A stretch of DNA of 64,000 nt from the NCBI GenBank assembly GCA_004553495.1, contig SFLE01000009.1:40591-104590 (forward strand), read 5' to 3'. The position numbers and the translations under genes were made by a program. Of the stretch, positions 51,805 to 61,366 are shown one piece after another. The DNA comes from Clostridiales bacterium. GTDB taxonomy: Bacteria > Bacillota > Clostridia > Oscillospirales > Oscillospiraceae. A model generated the notes under the pieces. It did not search any database and was not told the origin of the DNA. It saw nothing but the letters and a program-made list of their open reading frames with translations. The stretch's first letter is position 1. Each line of letters opens with the position of its first letter.

Positions 51805-53049
51805 TCATGCGTTTGCGGAGTAGGTGAAGCTCACTCCGGGGTAACGCGTCTGCGGGTCGATCCTCGAGCCGTTTACATACATCTCGAAGTGCAGATGAGG
51901 ACCGGTGGACATGCCGGTAGAGCCGACATAGCCGATGGTCTGACCGCGGGAGACCGTCTGACCGACGGACACTGCGCGCGAGGACATATGAGCATAAAGC
52001 GTCTGCATTCCGTTGCCGTGGTCTATCATTACATAGTTGCCCCAGCCGCCGTTCCAGCCGTCTGCCGAGCGCACGACCGTGCCGGAGTCGGCTGCGTAGA
52101 TCGCGCTGCCGTAGCTTGCGCCGATGTCGGTGCCGCCGTGGTTTTTATACTCGCCCGTTACGGGGTGGGTGCGCGGACCCTGACGGCTCGTTATGTAGGT
52201 GCAGTAGCTCGGCCATACGAGATTGCCGGTGCCGATGGTGCTTCCGCCGCCCGGATTGGGCTGAGGCTTATTCTGCTCCTGCTGGCGGTTGAGCTCATTT
52301 ACCTTGTTCTGAATGTCGGCATTGAGCTGCTTTTCCTGCTCGGTGAGCTGGCTGAGAACGCCGGACTTGGCGTTTATATCGCTCTGGAGGGATGCGATCA
52401 CGGCGGTGGCCTCCTGAATGTCGGCCTCCTGCTGAACCTTCAGATCCTCGAGCTCTGCCTTGGTATCCTCCATCTCGGTCTTGGCTTCCTCATACTCTTC
52501 CTTTACGGCCTTGAGGTCGGTGACCGACTGGCGGTAGGAGTTTTCAAGCTCCTTGTCGCTTCTCATAATATCGCCGATGTCGTCTATAAGGCTTAGGAAC
52601 TCGCCGATGCTGTTGGCTCCGAAAAGAACCTCAAAGTAGTTGTACCTTCCGGCTTCCTCCATCGCGCGAACGCGGACCTTGTATTTTTCAAGCTGCTCGT
52701 CGGCGGTTTTCTGAGCTTCCTCGACCTCTTCGGTCTTCTGCTCGATAAGCTGGGTGTGCAGTTCTATCTGCTCGTTGAGGTTGAGTATCTGCTTAACGGT
52801 GATGGCATTTTTCTCGTCCAGCGCATTTTTGAGCGATATAAGGTCGCCCTGCTGACCTTGCAGAGAATTGATGGTCGACTGGACCTGATTCTTCTGGCTG
52901 GAAAGCTGCGATTTCTGAGACCTGAGAGAATCGATCTCAGACTGCGTTACGGCAAACGCCGAAACACTCATCATCGAGAACATGACGCTCATCGTCATTA
53001 CCAGAGCCATCGCAAAAGCAAAAAACTTTTTGAATTTTTTCTTCATCAT
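51805..53049 (-). CDS. Secreted M23 peptidase with coiled coil (PcsB/EnvC-like)
   Basis: The 414-residue secreted protein has a signal peptide (MMKKKFKKFF to about SAFA, residue 33). A long coiled coil (residues about 35-260) follows, with heptads in RSQKSQLSSQKNQVQ and EEAKTEMEDTKAELE. The C-terminal M23/LytM domain has HGGTDIGASYGSAIYA near 310 and HLHFEMYVNG near 385, and keeps the zinc residues (H, D, HxH). PcsB/EnvC-type proteins cut or activate cell-wall hydrolysis at the septum. The start at 53049 follows GGAG. Confidence 0.92.
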   Translation of the reverse strand: MMKKKFKKFFAFAMALVMTMSVMFSMMSVSAFAVTQSEIDSLRSQKSQLSSQKNQVQSTINSLQGQQGDLISLKNALDEKNAITVKQILNLNEQIELHTQLIEQKTEEVEEAQKTADEQLEKYKVRVRAMEEAGRYNYFEVLFGANSIGEFLSLIDDIGDIMRSDKELENSYRQSVTDLKAVKEEYEEAKTEMEDTKAELEDLKVQQEADIQEATAVIASLQSDINAKSGVLSQLTEQEKQLNADIQNKVNELNRQQEQNKPQPNPGGGSTIGTGNLVWPSYCTYITSRQGPRTHPVTGEYKNHGGTDIGASYGSAIYAADSGTVVRSADGWNGGWGNYVMIDHGNGMQTLYAHMSSRAVSVGQTVSRGQTIGYVGSTGMSTGPHLHFEMYVNGSRIDPQTRYPGVSFTYSANA

Positions 53050-53193
53050 ATTGATCTCCAATCTGTGGGTACTGACTCGTTACCATAATATTATACACCC
53101 ACTGTCAAGCAAGGGGTAAGCTTCGTATTGCGAACAAGTGCCATTATGCCACAAAACGCCCTCGTCTTTGTTAATAAAGTATTATTAAACTGT

Positions 53194-53226
53194 AAAAACC
53201 CCTTCCGGAGCAAGTCCGGAAGGGGT
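53194..53226 (-). terminator. Terminator of hppA
   Basis: CCCCTTCCGGA pairs with TCCGGAAGGGG. On the minus strand it is followed by TTTTTACAG. Confidence 0.9.
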
Positions 53227-53241
53227 CAAATACTTTATTTC

Positions 53242-55119
53242 TCAGAGCAGACCAGCCAGACCGGTCGCGGTGAAGATACCTGCGAAAACGGTGGAAACAA
53301 CGGTCATGAGCTTGATGAGGATGTTGATGGACGGACCGGAGGTATCCTTGAACGGATCGCCGACGGTGTCGCCGACAACGGCTGCCTTGTGAGCATCGGA
53401 GCCCTTGCCGCCGTGGTGGCCTTCCTCGATGTACTTCTTTGCGTTATCCCATGCGCCGCCGGCGTTGGACATGAACATTGCCATCATAACACCGGAAACG
53501 ACCGACTGCCAGAGGAGCAACGACTGCCATAATGCCGGGAACGAGCATCTCTTTAAGAGCTGCGGTGGTGGAGATGGCAACGCAGGTCTTGTAGTCGGGC
53601 TTTGCGGTGCCTTCCATAACGCCGGGGATCTCACGGAACTGACGGCGAACCTCTTCGATCATGCTGTACGCTGCCTTGGAAACGGAGTCCATGGTCATTG
53701 CGGAGAACACGAACGGGAGCATGCCGCCGATGAGCAGACCGATAACGACGGTGGGGCTGGTCAGAGCGACCTGATCTGCGGTCAGACCGGTTGCCTGAGT
53801 GAAGGATACGAACAGAGCCAGTGCGGTAAGAGCAGCAGAGCCGATAGCGAAGCCCTTGCCCATTGCTGCGGTGGTGTTGCCGACTGCGTCGAGCTTGTCG
53901 GTGATCTCGCGCACGGAGTGGTCAAGACCGCTCATCTCGGCGATGCCGCCGGCGTTATCGGCGATAGGACCGTATGCGTCGACCGCAACGGTGATACCGG
54001 TGGTGGAGAGCATGCCGACTGCGGCAAGTGCGATACCGTAAAGACCTGCAAACTGATATGCAAGGAAGATGCCGACGCAGATGAGGATAACGGGTACCCA
54101 GGTGGACATCATGCCGACTGCGGTGCCGGAGATGATGGTGGTAGCAGAGCCCGTCTCGGACTGCTGAGCGATCTTCTTAACGAACTTGGACCATAGCTGT
54201 TAAGCATGACCTTGCTGAGGATGACGGATGCGATAACAACGAGAAGGGCGGAAACATAGGAGCCCATCTTGAGTGCCTTGTGGGGGGTTGCACCCTCTTT
54301 GCCGCGAACGAAGAAGGTTGCGATAACGGATGCGAGGATACCGCATGCTGCGATAACGAGCGGGAAGATAACGGACAGATCGCCGAACTTTGCAACGACG
54401 ACTGCGCCGAGGGTCATTGCGGAGATGATAGCGCCGACATAGCTCTCGAAGAGGTCTGCGCCCATACCTGCGACATCGCCGACATTGTCGCCGACATTAT
54501 CAGCGATAACAGCGGGGTTGCGGGGGTCGTCCTCGGGGATGCCTGCCTCGACCTTGCCGACGAGGTCGGCGCCGACATCGGCTGCCTTGGTGTAGATACC
54601 GCCGCCGACACGGGCAAACAGAGCGATGGAGCTTGCGCCGAGGGAGAAGCCGAACAGAACATTGGTGTCCTCAAAAATGAGGTAGAGGACGGATGCGCCC
54701 AGAAGACCGAGACCGACAACGCACATGCCCATGACAGAGCCGCCGGAGAATGCGATCGACAGAGCCTTGTTCATGCCGCTGGTGCGCGCCGCATTAGCGG
54801 TGCGGACATTAGCCTTGGTAGCTACATTCATGCCTATGTAGCCGGCGAAGATGGAAAACAGCGCGCCGAACAGGAAGCACAGTGCGGTGATCCAGCTGCC
54901 GAGGCCGAGGCCGATGGCTACAAACAGGACTGCTACGAAGATCGCAAGGATCTTGTACTCGGCAAAAAGGAACGCTTTTGCGCCGTCATTGATCGCGGCA
55001 GCGATCTCCTTCATGCGCTCGGTACCCGCGTCCTGCTTGGAGACGAATGCTATCTTGTAGAAAGCAAACAGCAGAGCGACAACAGCCAGAGCGGGTGCCA
55101 GGAATTTAAGGGATTCCAT
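53242..55119 (-). pseudogene. hppA: Membrane-bound pyrophosphatase, broken by two out-of-frame lesions
   Basis: Three minus-strand frames together spell a K+-dependent membrane pyrophosphatase. From the ATG at 55119 the first frame runs in register to [10 protein letters not shown] (about 54190), then goes out of frame. The second resumes with [22 protein letters not shown] and runs to [10 protein letters not shown] (about 53510). The third resumes with [24 protein letters not shown] and reaches the end, GLAGLL. At both breaks sequence is missing: the usual transmembrane segment before VKKIAQQ and FLLG-type residues after [20 protein letters not shown] marks the K+-dependent class. The joined length is only about 625 residues, so both may be deletions. 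Confidence 0.75.
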
Positions 55120-55139
55120 AAATTTCACTCCTATATAAA

Positions 55140-55536
55140 ATTATTTACACATACACGAGCGTTTAACTATGTGTTAACAACTCGTTTATGTATTTTATAC
55201 TATTAAAGGCAAAAAATCAATTTTTAAATGCGCCCATTTCGTTCAAATTCAACAAATTTATCAATTTTTACGAAAGATGGTGAAATTAAGCGCTCAAGGT
55301 GTGCAAAACACACAAAAATGCATTGAAGCAGGTCAAAACATTGACATTTTAATAACAAAGATAGCCGAAATTTAGACAATCTTAACGCCAAATGCGAAAA
55401 AGTTGATTTTTCTCCGTCATAAAACTGCACGAATTAAAAATTATTAAAATGTTCAAAAAATTCGTATTGGAAAATCCGCAACTCGTGATAGAATATAAAA
55501 ATATAATTATTATTTAAATGTGCAGAGGGGATAACA
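55140..55536. other. AT-rich intergenic region
   Basis: About 400 nt, much richer in A+T than the flanking genes, with no convincing gene. A weak 68-residue minus-strand ORF (55224-55430) lacks an SD and family features. A probable promoter for the plsC operon lies at 55467-55494 (TTGGAA, 16 nt, TAGAAT). Nothing else was recognised. Confidence 0.6.
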
Positions 55537-55537
55537 G

Positions 55538-56389
55538 ATGCTTGTTAGATTATTTGCCGCCATCGGCGCGGTCGGAGCCGCCTTACATGCGCTTATTGCC
55601 GGTCAGGGAGGCGGCGCCATAAAGGTAACGGGAGTTTTCCTGCTGCGCTTCCTTGAGTATTTCGCGGGCGCGCATCTTGCGTATGCGGTGCTGATGCTCG
55701 CAATTACCGAGGCGACCGTAAGGTTGGATAAGCCGCAGGAGAAGCCGTCGAAATTCTGGCTGTGGCACCTGCGAGCCGTCGCTGAAATGCTGTGCTTCTA
55801 TGCGCGGGTGGATATAAAGACAAGCGGCAGAGAGCTCATACCGGATGATACGCGGTATCTCATGGTCGCAAACCACCGCTCGCTGGCAGACCCCGTCGTC
55901 ATGGTCGAGGAGCTGCCGAAGGAGGAACTCATATTCGTGTCAAAGCCGGGCAACTATAAGATACCGGTCATAGGCAAGGTCATGCATAAGTGCGGCTGCC
56001 TGTCCCTTGACAGGGAGGATAACCGCAAGGCGCTTGTCACGATAAAGCAGGCTACCGATTATATAAACAAGGACTACACCTCGGTGGCGATATACCCCGA
56101 GGGCACGCGCGGCAGAAAAGACGAGCTTCAGCCCTTCCACGCGGGCTCGTTCAAGATAGCTCAGCGCGCCGGAGTGCCGGTCGTCGTCGTCGCGCTCAGA
56201 AATACCGATAAGATAATCCACAACTTCCCGCTCAGAAGAACGGATGTTTACATCGACATCGTCGGCGTTATCGACGCACAGTATGTAAAGGAACACAAAA
56301 CGCGCGAGACCGCCGAGCTTGCTCAGAAGATGATACAGGATAAGCTCGATGCGGAAAGAGAAAACGAGGAGAGTGCTGCCGCAACATGA
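55538..56389 (+). CDS. 1-acyl-sn-glycerol-3-phosphate acyltransferase (PlsC-like)
   Basis: The 283-residue membrane-associated acyltransferase makes phosphatidic acid in phospholipid synthesis. After a hydrophobic N-terminal part (residues about 1-60), it has the catalytic motif VANHRSLADP near residue 109 and the glycerol-phosphate motif YPEGTRGRKDEL near 188. The start follows GAGGGG. It overlaps the first ABC exporter gene by 4 nt, so lipid acylation and the exporter are likely linked. Confidence 0.88.
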   Translation: MLVRLFAAIGAVGAALHALIAGQGGGAIKVTGVFLLRFLEYFAGAHLAYAVLMLAITEATVRLDKPQEKPSKFWLWHLRAVAEMLCFYARVDIKTSGRELIPDDTRYLMVANHRSLADPVVMVEELPKEELIFVSKPGNYKIPVIGKVMHKCGCLSLDREDNRKALVTIKQATDYINKDYTSVAIYPEGTRGRKDELQPFHAGSFKIAQRAGVPVVVVALRNTDKIIHNFPLRRTDVYIDIVGVIDAQYVKEHKTRETAELAQKMIQDKLDAERENEESAAAT

Positions 56390-58158
56390 TAAAACTGCTG
56401 AAGCTTTTCAGATACCTCAAGGCAAAGGAATGGCTTTTCTTCCTGTTCAGTCTTGTGTTTATATGCGCTCAGGTAGTGCTTGAGCTGATGATACCGGACT
56501 ATATGTCGTCGATAACGACGCTTATAGAAACCCCGAACAGCGCAATGAGCGATGTGTGGAGCGCCGGCGGCATGATGCTGCTGTGTGCGCTCGGAAGTCT
56601 CATATCCTCCATAGCGGTGTGCTTTTTCGCATCGCGCATAGCGGCAAACTTTTCGCGCCGTCTCAGAAAAGAGATGTTCGACAAGGTCGAGAGCTTTACG
56701 CTTGAGGAGATAAACGCCTTTTCCACCGCGAGCCTCATAACCCGCTCAACAAACGATGTCTCCCAGGTGCAGATGATGGTCGTGCTTGCGCTTCAGGTCG
56801 TCGTAAAGGCGCCGCTCATGGCGGTCTGGGCGATAATGAAGATAGCGGGCAAGGCGTGGCAGTGGTCGCTGGCTACCGGCATCGCGGTCGTTTTGCTCGT
56901 TGCGATACTCGGCATTGCAATAAAGCTCACATTCCCGTGTTTTCGAAAGATGCAGTGGCTGCAAGACGCGCTCAACCAGTCCGCGCGCGAAAACCTCACC
57001 GGCATCCGCGTTGTAAGGGCGTATAACGCCGAAAAGTATCAGGAAAAGAAGTTTGAAAAGGCAAACACCGATCTTCTCGAAAATTCGATGTATGCCAACC
57101 GCACCATGACCATGCTCAGCCCGTTTATGAGCCTTGTCATGAACTGCCTAAATATGTCCATCTACTGGATAGGCGCGGTACTCATAAACGCCGTCGCCGC
57201 AGGCTCGGCTGCCGCGGTAACGGCAAGGGTCGATATATTCGCGGATATGATAGTTTTCATGTCCTACGCCATGCAGGTCATAATGAGCTTCATAATGATA
57301 GTCATGGTCGTTATCATGGCACCGCGAGCGCTCGAGGCCGCAAAGCGCATAAGCGAGGTGCTCGAAACGCGCCCGAAGATAGTGAGCGGCACCGTTACCG
57401 ATGCAGGCTCGGAGCTCGGCACCGTTGAGTTTAAAAATGTAAGCTTCACATACCCTGGCGGCAGCGGCAGCGTTCTGCGCGATATAAGCTTCAAAGCCGA
57501 CAGGGGCGAAACGATAGCGTTTATCGGCTCCACAGGCTCCGGCAAGACGACGCTCGTAAACCTCATCCCGCGCCTTTACGACGCGACCGAGGGCGAGGTG
57601 CTCGTTGACGGTGTGAATGTAAAGGAATATGACCTTGAGTCGCTGTATGCCAAGATAGGCTATGTTTCGCAGAAAGCCGTGATGTTCACCGGAACGATAG
57701 CGGATAATGTTGCGTTCGGCGAAAACGCGAATGCCGGAAAGCTCGGCAGCGCGCTCGAGATCTCGCACTCGCAGGAGTTCGTGGACAAGCTCGAGGACGG
57801 CGAGGGCGCGCATATGGCGCGCGGCGGCACGAACTTCTCCGGCGGTCAGAAGCAGAGGCTTTCCATCGCCCGTGCACTGTGCCGCGATGTTGAGATATTC
57901 ATATTTGACGATACATTCTCCGCGCTCGACTTTAAGACCGACCGTCAGCTTCGTGACGCTCTCCGGGAAAAAACTCAGGGCTGCACAAAGCTTATCGTCG
58001 CCCAGCGCATCGGAACCATAATGAGCGCGGATAAGATAGTAGTACTTGACGAGGGCAGGATTGCCGGCATCGGCACGCACAGGGAGCTTCTCGGCTCCTG
58101 CGATGTCTACCGCCAGATCGCGCTCAGTCAGCTTTCGGAGGAGGAGCTTGCCATATGA
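56386..58158 (+). CDS. ABC exporter half-transporter A
   Basis: The 590-residue protein joins six transmembrane segments (residues about 15-330) to an ATPase with Walker A GSTGSGKTTL near 380, signature FSGGQKQRL near 486 and Walker B VEIFIFDDTFSALD near 505. The residue after Walker B Asp is Asp rather than Glu, which in heterodimeric exporters marks the degenerate site. It overlaps plsC and the partner gene by 4 nt each. The substrate is unknown; a lipid or peptide is possible. Confidence 0.93.
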   Translation: MIKLLKLFRYLKAKEWLFFLFSLVFICAQVVLELMIPDYMSSITTLIETPNSAMSDVWSAGGMMLLCALGSLISSIAVCFFASRIAANFSRRLRKEMFDKVESFTLEEINAFSTASLITRSTNDVSQVQMMVVLALQVVVKAPLMAVWAIMKIAGKAWQWSLATGIAVVLLVAILGIAIKLTFPCFRKMQWLQDALNQSARENLTGIRVVRAYNAEKYQEKKFEKANTDLLENSMYANRTMTMLSPFMSLVMNCLNMSIYWIGAVLINAVAAGSAAAVTARVDIFADMIVFMSYAMQVIMSFIMIVMVVIMAPRALEAAKRISEVLETRPKIVSGTVTDAGSELGTVEFKNVSFTYPGGSGSVLRDISFKADRGETIAFIGSTGSGKTTLVNLIPRLYDATEGEVLVDGVNVKEYDLESLYAKIGYVSQKAVMFTGTIADNVAFGENANAGKLGSALEISHSQEFVDKLEDGEGAHMARGGTNFSGGQKQRLSIARALCRDVEIFIFDDTFSALDFKTDRQLRDALREKTQGCTKLIVAQRIGTIMSADKIVVLDEGRIAGIGTHRELLGSCDVYRQIALSQLSEEELAI

Positions 58159-59945
58159 GCGCTGTGAGAAAAGGTCCTCCGGGAAGAGGACCGGGTGAAA
58201 AGCCCAAGAATGTAAAAAGCTCGATGCTTGAGCTTTTAAGGTACTTAAAGCCGTGGTATAAGCCCATAGCCGCAGCGCTTTTGTTCAGCATAATCGGCAT
58301 TGCGCTTACGCTTATCGCGCCCGATAAGCTCGCGCAGCTTACAAACGATATAAGCGACGGGCTTGCAGCGGGCATCGACATGGGGCTCATCGTGAAGTCG
58401 ATAATAACGATACTCGTTATTTACATCGGCTCGAGCCTTGTCACCTGCGCGTCGAGCTACATAATGATAACCGTTATGCAGAAGCTCGCGTGGAGCATGC
58501 GCACGAGCATCAGCAAGAAGATAAACAGGCTTCCGCTTAAATTCTTCGACAAGGTCACCGTCGGCGATGTGCTCAGCCGCATCACAAACGATGTCGACAC
58601 CATAAGCTCGGCGCTCAACTCCAGCATAACAACGCTCGTTCAGGCGGTCGTTCAGTTTGTCGGCGTTACGGTCATAATGTTTGCAACGAGCGGCAGGCTG
58701 GCGCTCACCGCCATCGGAGCTTCGATAATCGGCTTTGTTCTGATGTTCGTCATCATCCTGCGCTCGAGGAAGTACTTCGTTCAGCAGCAGCAGAATCTTG
58801 GCGAAATGAACGGCCATATCGAGGAGATGTACTCCGGACACGATATCGTGCGCGTTTACGGAGCCACCGGACAAGCCAAAAAGGAATTTGACCGGATAAA
58901 TACAAATCTCTACACCAGCGCGTGGAAATCGCAGTTCTTCGGCGGTCTTATGATGCCGCTGATGGGCTTTGTCGGCAACTTCGGCTATGTTGCGGTCTGC
59001 GTCGTCGGCGCTGCGCTCACAATGAGCGGCAGCATTCGTTTCGGCACCGTTATAGCGTTTATAAGCTATGTAAAGCTCTTTACCAACCCCCTAAGCCAGA
59101 TCTCGCAGGCTGTAAACAGCCTTATGTCCGCGGGCGCCGCGGGCGAGCGCGTGTTCGGTTTCCTCGGCGAGGAGGAGATGAGCGACGACAGCGGCTGCAC
59201 GCGCACCATTGACCATGTGCGCGGCAAGGTCGATTTCGAGGATGTCCGCTTCGGTTACGAAGAGGATAAGCCCGTTATAAACGATTTCTCCGCGAGCATC
59301 GAGCCCGGACGGAAGGTGGCTATAGTCGGCTACACGGGCGCCGGCAAAACAACGATGGTAAACCTGCTCATGCGCTTTTACGATGTGTGGAGCGGGCAGA
59401 TAAAGATAGACGGCGTGCCCATATCGGAGCTCAAGCGCAGCGAGGTGCATTCCATGTTCGGCATGGTGCTTCAGGACACATGGCTGTTCGAGGGTACCTA
59501 CCGCGAGAATATCGCCTACGGCAAGCAGGGCGTTACCGATGAGCAGATACAGGCAGCCTGCAAGCTCGTCGGCATGGATCATTACATTTCCACCCTGCCC
59601 GACGGCTACGACACCCAGCTCAACGACCGCAGCAGCCTCTCTGCAGGTCAGCGCCAGCTTCTGACGATAGCGCGTGCCATGGTCGAAAACGCGCCGATGA
59701 TAATTCTCGACGAGGCAACGAGCTCGGTAGATACGCGCACCGAGGCGCTCGTTCAGAAGGCTATGGACAGGCTCACCCGCGGCAGAACGAGCTTTGTCAT
59801 CGCACACAGGCTCTCAACGATACGCGATGCGGACCTCATCCTCGTCATGGATAAGGGTGATGTCGTCGAAAGCGGCACGCATGAGCAGCTACTCGAAGCC
59901 GGCGGACTGTACAAGGAGCTGTACACGAGCCAGTTTGAGGGGTGA
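58155..59945 (+). CDS. ABC exporter half-transporter B
   Basis: The 596-residue partner has a Pro/Gly-rich N-terminus (KGPPGRGPGEKPK), six transmembrane segments, and an ATPase with Walker A GYTGAGKTTM near 395, signature LSAGQRQLL near 495 and Walker B MIILDEATSSVD near 518. It keeps the catalytic Glu that partner A lacks. The pair therefore fits an asymmetric heterodimeric exporter with one consensus ATP site. The first gene overlaps by 4 nt. Confidence 0.93.
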   Translation: MSAVRKGPPGRGPGEKPKNVKSSMLELLRYLKPWYKPIAAALLFSIIGIALTLIAPDKLAQLTNDISDGLAAGIDMGLIVKSIITILVIYIGSSLVTCASSYIMITVMQKLAWSMRTSISKKINRLPLKFFDKVTVGDVLSRITNDVDTISSALNSSITTLVQAVVQFVGVTVIMFATSGRLALTAIGASIIGFVLMFVIILRSRKYFVQQQQNLGEMNGHIEEMYSGHDIVRVYGATGQAKKEFDRINTNLYTSAWKSQFFGGLMMPLMGFVGNFGYVAVCVVGAALTMSGSIRFGTVIAFISYVKLFTNPLSQISQAVNSLMSAGAAGERVFGFLGEEEMSDDSGCTRTIDHVRGKVDFEDVRFGYEEDKPVINDFSASIEPGRKVAIVGYTGAGKTTMVNLLMRFYDVWSGQIKIDGVPISELKRSEVHSMFGMVLQDTWLFEGTYRENIAYGKQGVTDEQIQAACKLVGMDHYISTLPDGYDTQLNDRSSLSAGQRQLLTIARAMVENAPMIILDEATSSVDTRTEALVQKAMDRLTRGRTSFVIAHRLSTIRDADLILVMDKGDVVESGTHEQLLEAGGLYKELYTSQFEG

Positions 59946-59948
59946 AAA

Positions 59949-60689
59949 ATGAAAAAAGTTGCACTTATAACAGGCTCCTCGCGCGGCATCGGAAGAGCGT
60001 GCGCGCAGGCGCTTGCCAAAAGCGGATACGCAGTCTGCATAAACTATATAGAGCGCGAGGATAAAGCCGAGGAGCTTTTGCGCGAGCTTTCGTCGCAGGG
60101 CTTGGAGGCTATGGCGTACAGAGCCGATGTCTCCGACCGAGAAGCGGTGCACGATATGGTTCAGGCGATACGCGAGCGCTTCGGCAGCGTAACGCTTCTC
60201 GTGAACAACGCCGGAATTGCAAAGCAGTGTCTGTTTCAGGACATAAGCAGCGAGTATTGGCAGCGCATTTTTGCCGTTAACCTCGGCGGGGCGTTCAATA
60301 CCATTCAGGAGGTGCTGCCGGATATGCTGCACGAGCACGCCGGCTGTATCGTGAATGTGTCCTCCATATGGGGCGAGCACGGCGCATCGTGCGAGGTGGC
60401 GTATTCATCGACAAAGCACGCCATCATCGGGCTCACGAGGTCGCTTGCGCAGGAGCTTGCGCCGTCGCATATCCGCGTAAACTGCGTCGCACCGGGCGTT
60501 ATAAACACCGATATGGTACAGGTGCTCGGGCAGGAGACCCTTGATATGCTCGCCGAGGCTACTCCCCTCGGCAGGCTCGGCAGACCCGAGGATGTTGCTG
60601 CCGCGGTCGAGTTTTTGGCATCGGATGGGGCATCCTTCATAACCGGACAGGTGCTCTGCGCCGACGGCGGCTTTGCAGAGTCGCATTGA
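59949..60689 (+). CDS. Short-chain dehydrogenase/reductase (FabG-like)
   Basis: The 246-residue NAD(P)-dependent oxidoreductase has TGSSRGIGRACAQALAK at the N-terminus, VNNAGIAKQ near residue 82, the Ser in NVSSIWG near 138, and the YSSTKHA catalytic Tyr-Lys near 151. It resembles FabG-type 3-oxoacyl reductases, but no other fatty-acid genes are beside it. It lies 3 nt behind the ABC exporter, in the same operon as plsC, so it probably has a lipid substrate. Confidence 0.88.
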   Translation: MKKVALITGSSRGIGRACAQALAKSGYAVCINYIEREDKAEELLRELSSQGLEAMAYRADVSDREAVHDMVQAIRERFGSVTLLVNNAGIAKQCLFQDISSEYWQRIFAVNLGGAFNTIQEVLPDMLHEHAGCIVNVSSIWGEHGASCEVAYSSTKHAIIGLTRSLAQELAPSHIRVNCVAPGVINTDMVQVLGQETLDMLAEATPLGRLGRPEDVAAAVEFLASDGASFITGQVLCADGGFAESH

Positions 60690-60715
60690 GGGGCGTTGAG
60701 ATAACTCTAAAAAGC

Positions 60716-60733
60716 CTTCCCCTCAAGGGGAAG
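60716..60733. repeat. Short palindromic repeat remnant
   Basis: CTTCCCCT, CA, AGGGGAAG lies downstream of the SDR gene, followed by an unusual tail without an ORF to 60795. It resembles the ends of dispersed REP-like elements of gut Clostridia as I recall them; a single copy cannot confirm this. It could also be a weak terminator. Confidence 0.35.
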
Positions 60734-60794
60734 CCAAGGAGAGGAACTCCGCAGTGTGCTACTGTGGCAATGCAATTAAACTAATACCAAACAT

Positions 60795-60824
60795 AAAAAG
60801 GCAGGACCGCAGTCCTGCCTTTTT
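60795..60824. terminator. Bidirectional terminator before the small RHH gene
   Basis: AAAAAGGCAGGAC at 60795-60807 and GTCCTGCCTTTTT at 60812-60824 form the stem around CGCA. Confidence 0.88.
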
Positions 60825-60838
60825 CGCATTATTCAGGT

Positions 60839-61021
60839 TTATTTGTCTCCGTAGGGGTCTATCTCGCCGAACTCCTTCTCGAAAGCGGCGATGCGGCGCT
60901 TTATCATCTGCTCGATCTCGCGGTTTTTCGTTCTGCCCTCGTATTCGGCGATATAACCGAATTTATCAAGCAATTCGCGGTCTATTCTAAGCGTATAGCG
61001 AACTTTATCGTCATATATCAC
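60839..61021 (-). CDS. Small ribbon-helix-helix-like protein
   Basis: This 60-residue protein has a short strand (KVRYTLRIDREL) followed by two helices (LDKFGYIAEYEG and NREIEQMIKRRIAAFEKE). This fits an Arc/MetJ-type ribbon-helix-helix DNA-binding fold. The GTG start at 61021 was chosen because GGAGG lies 8 nt upstream; an earlier in-frame start would add ten unrelated residues. There is no toxin gene next to it, so its target is unknown. Confidence 0.6.
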   Translation of the reverse strand: MIYDDKVRYTLRIDRELLDKFGYIAEYEGRTKNREIEQMIKRRIAAFEKEFGEIDPYGDK

Positions 61022-61174
61022 AAGAATTTCCTCCACATCGGCTGCTGACAAAATTATAGCTGTAATTTATTATTGTGTGCAAAAGCAGCATAATTATAAC
61101 GCTTAAATGACGAAAAACAAGCGTCAAAAGCCGCAAATATGCGAAATTATGACGAACAAATGGGAGGTTACACC

Positions 61175-61321
61175 ATGTACGAAAAGCTATACTTTTTCTT
61201 GTTCAACCGCATAACGGATGCGCTCATCGCCCTCAAGGACGGACGCAGCCTCGACGCAATACGCATTCTATCCAGCGCCCAATCCGAGGCAGAAGAGAAA
61301 TTTATCAGCAGCAAGACATAA
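61175..61321 (+). CDS. Small conserved-looking protein (48 aa)
   Basis: The 48-residue protein starts MYEKLYFFLFNRITDALI and ends with a charged helix (ALKDGRSLDAIRILSSAQSE). It is predicted as one or two amphipathic helices. It has a good SD (GGGAGG, 7 nt before ATG) and its own terminator. I recall similar short proteins in gut Clostridia and their phages, without known function. It is divergent from the RHH gene. Confidence 0.55.
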   Translation: MYEKLYFFLFNRITDALIALKDGRSLDAIRILSSAQSEAEEKFISSKT

Positions 61322-61351
61322 AAAATGACAGGACCGCGGTCCTGTCATTTT
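61321..61351. terminator. Bidirectional terminator between the small ORF and ybaB
   Basis: AAAATGACAGGACC and GGTCCTGTCATTTT form a perfect stem around GC. Confidence 0.9.
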
Positions 61352-61366
61352 AAACATCAGTATGAT

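Noticed and set aside
53242..54112. Treating the hppA pieces as three separate genes
   Set aside because: Each piece starts or ends out of register beside the next and together they spell one pyrophosphatase, so a single broken gene is the better reading.
55224..55430. 68-residue minus-strand ORF in the AT-rich gap
   Set aside because: It has no SD, no family features, and lies in low-complexity AT-rich sequence.
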